The notes under the pieces: generated by a model | What the model saw: only the letters and a program-made list of their open reading frames with translations | The model's database searches: none | What the model was told of the DNA's origin: nothing | Origin: Lepidodermella squamata | Lineage: Eukaryota; Gastrotricha | DNA length: 64,000 nt | Assembly: GCA_047495785.1 (NCBI GenBank) | Contig: JBLDXI010000007.1 | Coordinates: 1,674,001-1,738,000 of the forward strand | Direction: 5' to 3' | Shown here: positions 55,778-64,000 of the stretch, piece by piece | Position numbering within the stretch: position 1 is the stretch's first letter | Layout of the letters: each line of letters starts with the position of its first letter | Made by a program: the position numbers and the translations under genes

Positions 55778-57605
55778 TGCTCGATAAAAAAATGAATGGA
55801 AAAAATAAGGTAAACTGCGATGAGGTAATGAAGTTCAAATAATTTACCGAAGGGAGGGCCTTTTAAGCCATCGTCCAGGTGGTTGGGTAAACAAGGTTGC
55901 GCAGTGCGGATCAGGGTCAATATTTAACGATGCCGCAAAAACTCGGCACGAGCAATTACAAAAAACGAGCAGGTAAACATTGGTGAAATTCTGCGAGTGC
56001 GTAGTCATCGCAATTTAACAATTAAGGGATTAACAGCTTTTGACCACGTGACCAGCATTTTTCCAAGCGATTACGTGGAAAAAATGGGAAACCTGTTTTT
56101 CTTCTCAGTTTATCCTGCGATGCGAGCTCTTGTTTGCTTATTTTTTTGCACGTTGACCTGTAAAAACGAGTTGAGACACATTATTGAATCAATGAATTGG
56201 CATTGTTTTTATCTCACAGCGCAACAGTTCAGCTTAAATACTTGGATCAAACAGGAGTTGTTACAGGAGTTTTCATACCTTCATATAAAACCTATGCGCT
56301 ATACGACAGCGATGCGATTTCGGCTGTTTTGTTGGTTCATCGCTAATGTTAACTGATCATTAGTTTAGCTACATTGTGCCTCACATGGTGTAGAAAAAGG
56401 ATTCGGTGAAAGGTGTTCGGTTCCAAGTTCCAAGACGAAAAAATCACTGATTTGTAAAATCGATATTTCGAATCCATATATCGGTTCTGAATTCGGCTGA
56501 AGTATACCGTATACCTAACTCTTACAATGGCCACTAATAGCGCAAATCCTCGTAATATGGAGATCTATCGGTTAGGCGTGCGATAACGAAACAATTGAGA
56601 TTCTAGTGAAGACGTGAAATTCGAAAAACCATATTTAGTGAAACTTTAGTGATAGATGAGCTTCAAATTTAATGCTGGAACCGAAAACCCTTCACTGTAC
56701 TTATTTCCTCCATAACCTTTGAAGTTCAATTTCATCTACCTGATACAATTACTTACGTGGAGAAATGTTCGATGCTGGCTTCCAGGACGGCTGATTTGTA
56801 AAATCGATAATCGATACATAAAATCGATATATAGAATCTGCAAGCTGGACCACACTTCGTAGCTGGGCCGCTCATAGCGCAAAATAGTCTTCATATTAGA
56901 AGATTCGGATTTTGTGGAAGATCTGGAATTTGAAGGCCATGTTTTGGCAAAATCTGGTCATGGATTCTCAAATAAGTTCTGGAACCTTATACTTAAGATT
57001 TGCACGTGCTCATCCATACTTTGGGAGAACTGGCTGACAAATTCGGCCCTCAATGTTAATGAAATTCCGAGACTCTGTCTCGCTCTGAAATTTTCCAGGT
57101 CATGGAAACTAATTATTCACCGTGCCAGCCAACGAAGTTGGTGCGATTGCTATAGAATAAATAAAATAACAATTTCCAATTCATAAATTGATGAATTGTG
57201 AATCAATAAAACGATATATCGCGACAGATAATTGATTTTCCTAAAATATTCCTACCCTGTAGCAGCAAATATGTCTTGGGCGGTTCTAAAATCAACACGC
57301 TTTATTTAGCATCAAACTCGATCGTCACGTCTCGCACATCAAGCTAGAGTCTTGACGAATAATCAATCACATGCCGATCGATACAGTACAAAACACGCTA
57401 CCTGGCTCTGTTTTGTTGAATCTTTGTTAATAATTAATACACCTTACGTTATGATTAATACTGCCGCCATGGTCTAAGGCGCTAGGATGTGAACGTTTTT
57501 TACGCTCCCCTGCAGGGCTGTGAAAGAAAAACAAATACGGCTTCCCCAAGACAGAAGGCGCTTCTTCTCAATAGCAAACGAATATCACATAACCCAGATC
57601 TTTTT
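55778..57605. other. intergenic with a diverged internal duplication
   Basis: About 56440-56640 and 56790-56945 share the order GATTTGTAAAATCGATA, a cluster of ATCGAT words, CATAGCGCAAA and GAAATTCGAA-type words, so an old local duplication is likely. No gene supported. Confidence 0.45.
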
Positions 57606-58521
57606 ATGGCATTTAAGCCGTTTGGGTCGCCATCGCATTCATTGATAAGCAACCCGAGGAGTCGTAGTAATAGCATTCATAGTATCAGCAGTTTCCTTCG
57701 CGACCGATTACCGATGCATCACGGAAGTTTCTCGGCCAACACCTCCCCGACTGGTATCAACAACTTCGACATTTACTCAGCCATGCGATTGGTCAACTGC
57801 GCTTCTTTCATCATGTCACCGCCTCAGGATGTCGCCAGCCTCGTCGATCCTAACGAATACGAACCTCCACCGGCTAAGCGGCAATGCCAAAGCCATGATT
57901 CAGGTAAATTAAGCTGGCAGGGTTTGTATCTCTAAGTTAATGCTTCCAGAGCTGATACTCGAGTCGATAGAATCGGCGAAAACTGAAATTATGAGTGCGA
58001 TCAAGTTTGGTATGTCAAACCCAAACTCCCGAAAGGCTTCTAACGAGCATTTAGACCTGGCTGCGAAATTAGCCGGGAAGTTGCCAGATGCTAACGGAAT
58101 GGTTTGCATCGGCAACACGCCTAGTTACGAAATTCCTCTCAAAACAATTGCTGAAATCGAAAAAATTTCCGGATGTCCAATCACGTTCGCCCGAAAGTTG
58201 CTGGAGTATTTCGCTGTTAATGGCCAGAATAATGGGATTAATGAGGGCGAAAAGGTTGGCAAGCTGAATGGCCAATGTGAGGAGAAAAAAGCTCATCGCC
58301 AATTGACGAGTGACGATCGACTGCTAGCAGCTGTAACTGCGGAGACAATGTCCCGCTTTGAGACGCAATCTATGGCGTTGTTTCAGTCGGCCTTGAAAAC
58401 AGCGGTTGAGAAACGGCTGTACGCCGAGGCGATGTATCGGCGTAACAAGGTTACAGGCTCAGCTGCTAGCAAATTGAACGAGCCTTCGACGAGTTACGAG
58501 AAATCTGAAGCTGTAGAATGA
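57606..58521 (+). CDS. predicted nuclear protein, family not recognised
   Basis: Exons 57606-57903 and 57950-58521 with a 46-nt intron; 289 residues. ATG 57606 is the first in frame. Features: Ser/Arg/Asn-rich N-terminus, a basic patch PPPAKRQC (possible nuclear signal), and a helical C-terminal half with ISGCPITFARKLLEYFAVNG, a Lys/Glu loop, then LTSDDRLLAAVTAETMSRFE. The spacing of the two helical blocks faintly recalls BEN-type DNA-binding domains; that is a guess. AATAAAT near 58650 would serve as polyadenylation signal. Confidence 0.65.
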
Positions 58522-58935
58522 GAATGTATCGCGATTCGGACCTCTCCTGGTCATGATTTTATCCGAGTGACTCTCAATAATCCATTGTCGTCATTCTCGA
58601 TTCTCGAATTCTTAGATTTTAAATATAACAGTTTCGTGTTTTATTGCAAATAAATAATTCGAATTGTATTATTTGGTCGGTATTAGAAAGTTTCTCAAGT
58701 ACAGTGCGAGCTTTGAAACACAGCAAAGCTTCCTAGATTATTGAGCAAGAGAGTAGAATAAGAGAGCAACTTCGCACTGGAAACTTGAAAAACTAATTCG
58801 GAGCGTTTTTATTAAGTTGGAATTTTCAAAAATGTGTGTTATACGCACAAACCTAGCAATATTCGACAAAAGTTTTCTCCGATAGAACTTCCTCAGATCG
58901 GACTCCCATTTTTAGTGATAAATATATTCGTTATA
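58522..58935. other. gap between nuclear protein and TIR element
   Basis: No gene; AATAAA near 58650. Confidence 0.4.
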
Positions 58936-60056
58936 CAGTGTGTCCGTCAAATAATATGAGCCTATATATAGCATTTTAATTGCGCCTGTTCACGAGTCGT
59001 GCACGAGGCAAAAAAAACGCAGCACTGAATGATAGTACAGCTATTGTTGTTCATTGCTGGAAAAATATCAATTATTGCTCCGCCAAAATTTGTATCATTT
59101 AATCAAGATAAAGAACATTCTTCGGAACGAAAGCATTAGCTTCGGGATTTTCACCTGCAAGCTTTGTACATTGCTAAAGTTTTGGGGACAACGAGTTGCC
59201 CTGAATATTCATGCAATAAGATCAAACGCGCAACAATGTCAACCTAATATCTGGAAAAAATATAACCATTTAAATAGCAAATTTTCTTATCCAATTCAGT
59301 TAAAACTGTTTGTACTAGCCATTGGACGTATTCTTGCGGGTATGTGAAATTCACGTATATAACGGTTAGCCGATAGCGCCCCGGATGCTACACAAATTGG
59401 CGAAAGCGACATTACCCCTTTATTTCAAAACGCGGAACTCATTTCAAACAGATTACCAGGTCGTAATGGAAACTGCTTTAGTTGCTTTCATTGCATTTGT
59501 TGCATTTGTTGCTTTTGTTGCATTTTATGCTTCAACGGCAGTTATTAAATTAGACATGTAAGATTACGAAAAAATTTAGAAAATGTCCCGCGGCTGTTGA
59601 AGACCCAAGTCGATGGGCAAGTCGATGTAAGCGAAAAAGGGGAAACCCGATTCCAAAAAAGCGGTTTGTAAAACTGGCCATGGCCGAATTCAAAATGGCC
59701 CTTGCAAAACAAAAAACTGAAACGGCTCAGGGAGAAGATGGTGATGACGGAGATGAACCTGATAATTAAGATAATTTTTAAAGGCGCGGCTCGTTAAGAG
59801 GAAAATATTAGCATTCCTGATGGTCAGAACATCACCTTCTCTATCACCTGAAAGAATTAAGACGAAGAAAGTTTAATCATCAACACTAGCTGATGCATAC
59901 AAATTTTAACTAGCAGTAGTAAATAAAGCTTTCGATTTCATTGACGTATTATTTTTTGCATCTCATGAAAAAAATGAGACGCCAGATCTGGCACGCGCCA
60001 CGCTTGCTGTTGCTTTTGGACTATAAATAGCCTCATATTATTTGACGGACACACTG
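58936..60056. mobile_element. Tc1/mariner-type element, 1,121 bp
   Basis: Ends CAGTGTGTCCGTCAAATAAT inverted and perfect over 25 bp, flanked by TA (58934-58935 and 60057-60058). The CAGTGTG start resembles the 40057 element but the rest of the terminus differs. A plus-strand frame at 59054-59347 has no catalytic motif. At 59640-59769 a frame reads FVKLAMAEFKMALAKQKTE and an acidic end GEDGDDGDEPDN, similar in style to the acidic end of the accessory ORF at 40271. No transposase seen. Confidence 0.88.
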
Positions 60057-60833
60057 TATTGAACTCCGAAAATCAAAAGAGCTAGTTCATTTAGCCTTGG
60101 AGCTCTTCTGAAAGTAAATAATTTAGCTTCAATTTTCCGCTAAAATAGCAAAACAAAATTCGTCGAACAGTTTTTCGCCGAATTTAACCCCGTTTTCATG
60201 GAATTTTCAAATGTAGGATACAACGGACTGCCTATTTTACCCGAAGGGAATTGTCCGTGTTATTCTCTTTTCTGTTTCCTGGCAGAGCCTTTTGTGCGTG
60301 ATAGATTCACCTAACTCCATTGTCTATGTTTTGCGCATTAAAAATTAAATTAGGTATTGGAATAATTTTATTGTTTAGTCGATCGGCTCGTTTGTCGGCA
60401 AGTTCCAATCAATATTTCGGCCCTTTAATCGCCGATTACGTGTTACCCTTTTAACTATTTTACCAACATTTTCTTCTTATTTATCATGAATCTCAGCAGA
60501 ATCTAGGCCGGAATTCCCCATAAATCCGGCTCAATTTCCCGTCCAACATTTTCTCAGACCACCTGTACAGACAAATCGTGCATTGGGAAGTATGAAAAAT
60601 TTACGATCCCCACATATTGATCGGCATGTCACATGACGATCTACCCACAAGGTATCGCGTATTTGATCATAATTATTTTATTAATTCAAATTAAAGCAAA
60701 TATCCTCGAGTGAGCTTCCCTGGCGCAATCAGTGCGAACTGACCCACTTTTTGCAGCACGTGGCATTCGTCGCACTATTTTTGAGCTTTAATGACAGTTT
60801 GACCCAGATTTGAAATGCTAATTGCCCTACATT
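60057..60833. other. intergenic, 3' of UGT gene
   Basis: No gene recognised. Confidence 0.4.
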
Positions 60834-62616
60834 TTATTCGACCTTTCTCTTCGCACAACACAGTCGGCGGAAAAAGCGAATAATCACGTAAAAGATGAGT
60901 ATTATAAAGGCAATCAAAGCAGCAAATAGGTCCAGATCGTAAAGCCGATAGAACGGAGCTGCGTCCTCGAACATTCGCAGGTGATCAGACCCAATCGTCA
61001 TTTCCATTTCAATAATATCAACCGCTCGTTTGAATTGTCGTGAGTTGTAGTACAAAGCTGCGCTAGCTTTCTGAAGGTTCGCCATCAGCGCAGGATTTTT
61101 CTCGATGTAGCGATGAATCAATGAATTCGACCTTTCGCAAAACGTTCTTTCCGAAGCCTCGCCATTTGCGTAGCTATCAATAACCTCGGCAATGCCCAGC
61201 TCTTTCGCTCGCATGCTCGTCAAGGGTTGTTCATTAACAATCGGATGGAGTAACATTGGTTTCCCAGCTAGAATTGCCTCCAATAATGTCTCTAAGCCAC
61301 CATGACTGACGAATAATTGAACAGCGGGATGATTGAGAACCTTCACATGGGCGACTCGCCTCTCAAGTCGTAAATTCTTGAATCCTCGCTGATTGTTATA
61401 AACATGCGGAGGAAGAGCCAAATCCAGCCTGGTATCGCCATGGGCCCATAAGATGTTGGTTTCAAACTCTTTGTTCCGCCTGCATAACAAGCCGCCGAAC
61501 AAATTTTGATAGGCCGAATACGTCGGGTTGACCAAAGTACCGAAGCCTATGTAAATGACAGGCTGGTTACGGGAATGGGCCTCGTCAAGCCATTTCAGGA
61601 GCCTAGAATCCATCTCCTGAGCATCAGGCTCGACAATCGGTCCTAAAACGTGGATGAAAGGCGATGCGTACCTTGCGTACTCGAAGCCCCAGTAATTATG
61701 GATGAAAATGTGTTTATTCCTGTACGGGGCTGTTTGGTCGAAACTATCCGGAATGCTGTAATTTGCTCGAATTTTCGACCTCTCAACCAGCCCAGGGTAC
61801 AGCCCATAAGCCATCTTAGCCGGATAGATGAACTTTGCGTAAAAGCGTTGTTGAAATGAAGCACCAAAAGGGCTGTAAGGTGCGATCGGAACTGGGATGA
61901 AGTTCTGAACCCCAGGTACGATTGGCAGGGACGATGAGAAGGCTGTTGCTACGTAAGGAATTTTTAGAACCGTAGCGACATCAGGACAGCTTTGAGAATT
62001 CCAGTCACAGACGATGAGATCAGGCCGATCGGCCTCACATAACTCTTTCAGGCTCCGGAAAGCTCCTTCGTAATTAATCTGAATGTTGTCGAAAAAGGTT
62101 CTAGATTGTCTCGAAATAGCTGGAAAGGTTGGCTGGTAATTTATTAATTTTTTCCTGATTTTTGTAAAATTTACCTTCATTTTGAGACGGAACTGTTTGA
62201 CTTGCATTAGCAGATCGCAATTTTAATTGCTCGCGAATTCTCTGCCGAACTGTTGGGTCCTCTGGGAATACGTATTCCTCGGTATACTTGAGCTGAACGA
62301 AGCTATTGAAATCGCCTGGTTTTATCCAGGCTTTAGCTGTTTCTGACAAAGCTGCATAGGTTGTTCGATGGCCGCGTTTTTGTAGTTCCCTTGATAGGAA
62401 TAGAATCGGCTTGACTTGGAACCTTGTGCAAACCTCGGTTGAGAATAGAATGTGCCCTTGTTTCGAGACAAGTTTCACGAGATCGGGTGACATATTCCCC
62501 TTGATTTCTTCCAGCTTTTCCGATAGATATCCGGGTTGTTCAGCCCGACTTTGATCATCTTCGGCAGCTGCTGAGAAAAATACCTGAGGCAAGAGGATGA
62601 CGAGAAATAACTGCAT
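60834..62616 (-). CDS. UDP-glycosyltransferase 1
   Basis: Exons 62616-62175 and 62119-60834 (55-nt intron) give 575 residues. An upstream in-frame Met at 62670 exists, but the Met at 62616 starts a clean leader (MQLFLVILLPQVFFSAAA). The donor half has IYIGFGTLVNP, the signature region VLNHPAVQLFVSHGGLETLL and AGKPMLLHPIVNEQPL, and the protein ends with a membrane anchor (LIAFIILIFYVIIRFF) and a Lys/Arg tail CAKRKVE suited to ER retention. It would transfer a sugar from a UDP donor to small lipophilic substrates in the ER lumen; catalytic His in the N-terminal half is probably in the KQGHILF block. Tandem with the partial copy to the right. Confidence 0.88.
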
Positions 62617-62670
62617 AATTGAACAGCGCAGTTGATAACTGCTAATAAATGAAAAAATGAAATTGTTCAC

Positions 62671-63201
62671 TCTCTACTTCACTATAAATGATGATGTGGC
62701 ATTGTGGGGACGCATCGCACGTTAATAGTCCATTGTTGAGTTATTGGATGTAACCAAGTAGTAAGCCTTTATTACCGAGATATCACAAAAGCTAGGCTTT
62801 TATGTAAGTTAATTTTCAAAAGTAAAAAACATGTTTTAAAAACAAGGAAAGAACTACTATAGGTACATGCTACCTATCTGTTGTTCCGTGATATAAAAGT
62901 TATCATTTCATTTTGCTAAAAAAATTGAGAATTTTCTTTTCGTGCAACTAGGCTCATTTGATAGACCGCGAAATCTCGTATATATCTACCCAAACTCAAA
63001 AAAATTGAAAAGGGTCTATTAATTAGTCTGTGGATTTTTTTAAACGATTAATTTTATCATGGGCGGATAGGGCGTTTTGTGATCAAAATAGTAATCGCGT
63101 GCCGCGCTTTTTACAATAATAATAAATTCACTATAAAAAGATCGCTTGCATCCTATCTGTTAAAGTGCTTCTATTTAGACCAGATCCACACTGTCGTGAT
63201 T
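62671..63201. other. intergenic between UGT copies
   Basis: AT-rich; contains the UGT 1 promoter by position. Nothing else recognised. Confidence 0.4.
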
Positions 63202-64000
63202 TCACATTTTATTTGTTTTCAAATATATTGCAAAGTCTTCAGGTATAATACGAATTATGAGGAAAGGAATAATAAGCAAAAATATAAAATTAGCGTATAG
63301 ATCCAAATCGTACAGCCTGTAAAATGGCACTTCATCTTCGAACATTCTCAAGTGGTCCGAACCGATCGTCATTTCCATTTCAATTATATCAACAGCCTGT
63401 TCGAAATTCTGGGCGTTGTAGTACAAAGCCGCTCCTGCTTTTAGAAGGTTCTCAATCAATATAGGATCTTTACGGCGATATCGAGCTATGATTTCTTGTG
63501 ATTTATCGCAAATATCCATCTCAGTCGCCTCGCCATTCGCATAACTGTCGAGAACATCAGCAACTCCAAGCTCCTTCGCCCGCATGCTTGTTAGATGTTG
63601 ATCATTGACAATAGGATGAAGCAGCATGGGTTAGCCAGCTAGAATCGATTCAAACAAGCTCTCCAAACCTCCGTGATTTACAAACAAAGAAACAGCAGGG
63701 TGTTTCAGGACTTGAATTTGAGCGACTCGCTTTTCTAGCCTTAAATTCGGGAATTTTCGTGGGTCGCTGTAAATCTTAGGTGGTAGAGCCGCTTCCAATT
63801 GTACGTTGCCGTAAGACCATAGAATATTTACCTTTAAATCCTGATTTTTCCGACAAAATAATCCACGAATTAATCGTTGCATTGTCGAGTTGGTAGGGGT
63901 GACTAAAGACCCGAAGCCCAAGTAGACCACGACTTCATTCCGAGAATGAGCATCATCCAGCCATTGATTAAGGCTGGGTTCCATTTTATAGATGTCCGGT
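63202..64000 (-). pseudogene. UDP-glycosyltransferase 2, partial, in-frame stop
   Basis: Cut by the right edge. Reads VVVYLGFGSLVTPTNSTM, VLKHPAVSLFVNHGGLESLF, then AG-stop-PMLLHPIVNDQHL and the C-terminal anchor. The stop TAA at 63633-63631 stands where UGT 1 has the Lys of AGKPMLL, a single A-to-T change; both sides stay in one frame. Ser of the signature is Asn (VNHGG). The tail lacks the basic ER signal (ends LKTNKM). Confidence 0.8.

Noticed and set aside
57466-57500. tRNA-Leu-like GGTCTAAGGCGCTAG
   Set aside because: Only the D-arm region is recognisable; at most a relic.

Overview
This window reads as nuclear DNA of a small-genome ecdysozoan, most likely a free-living nematode; a tardigrade cannot be excluded from the sequence. 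The evidence is short GT-AG introns (mostly 47-62 nt) with T-rich acceptors, a divergent nematode-style nuclear-receptor pair whose DNA-binding domain starts almost at the N-terminus, nematode-type GSTs and UGTs, cys-loop channels, and a large recent expansion of one 7TM receptor family. There are no operons of bacterial type, and no tRNA or rRNA gene that I can support.

Layout. 0.6-2.0 kb (-) carries a secreted LamG/EGF protein. From 2.4 to 24.5 kb the minus strand carries a cluster of paralogous rhodopsin-like 7TM receptors (five reconstructable: 2404-3637, 4421-5663, 7904-9114, 12199-13548, 15415-16606, plus 23345-24547, and broken copies at 11226-11655, 18136-18540 and 18802-20036). It is interrupted by a GST pseudogene (6.8-7.5 kb), a single-exon cys-loop channel (9.6-10.8 kb), a retrotransposon tail (14.3-14.8 kb), a foldback element, a mariner-derived MITE and a TIR element that encloses a non-LTR ORF1/ORF2 fragment (22.0-23.3 kb). 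25.25-25.5 kb is a 30-bp minisatellite with an open frame. 26.3-28.3 kb (+) is a mitochondrial ADP/ATP-carrier-like gene whose second matrix loop is expanded by an LEA-like 11-residue repeat tract. 29.3-32.1 kb (+) is another 7TM receptor, split by a nested transposon. 32.6-33.2 kb is a collapsed GABA-B-receptor-like remnant.

33.6-43.0 kb (+) holds two tandem secreted ankyrin-repeat genes; the second is split by a nearly intact mariner-type element carrying a spliced transposase and an extra ORF. 44.3-48.5 kb (+) holds two tandem nuclear receptors, each followed by the tail of a nicotinic receptor gene on the opposite strand: a relic at 45.8-46.2 kb and a full gene at 48.8-51.6 kb. Then come a three-exon 7TM receptor (53.1-54.4 kb, +), an intact GST (55.0-55.8 kb, -), a predicted nuclear protein of unknown family (57.6-58.5 kb, +), a second TIR element (58.9-60.1 kb), an intact UGT (60.8-62.7 kb, -) and a partial UGT with an in-frame stop running off the right edge.

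Taken together the window is an environment-sensing and detoxification neighbourhood (7TM receptors, ligand-gated channels, nuclear receptors, GST, UGT) that grows by tandem duplication and is eroded by transposons. Two of the insertions are so clean that deleting the element and one copy of the target duplication restores an exact reading frame. The most unusual gene is the carrier-LEA fusion, which fits an animal that tolerates desiccation. All exon boundaries were placed by eye from splice signals, reading phase and paralogue comparison; no alignment or database search was run.
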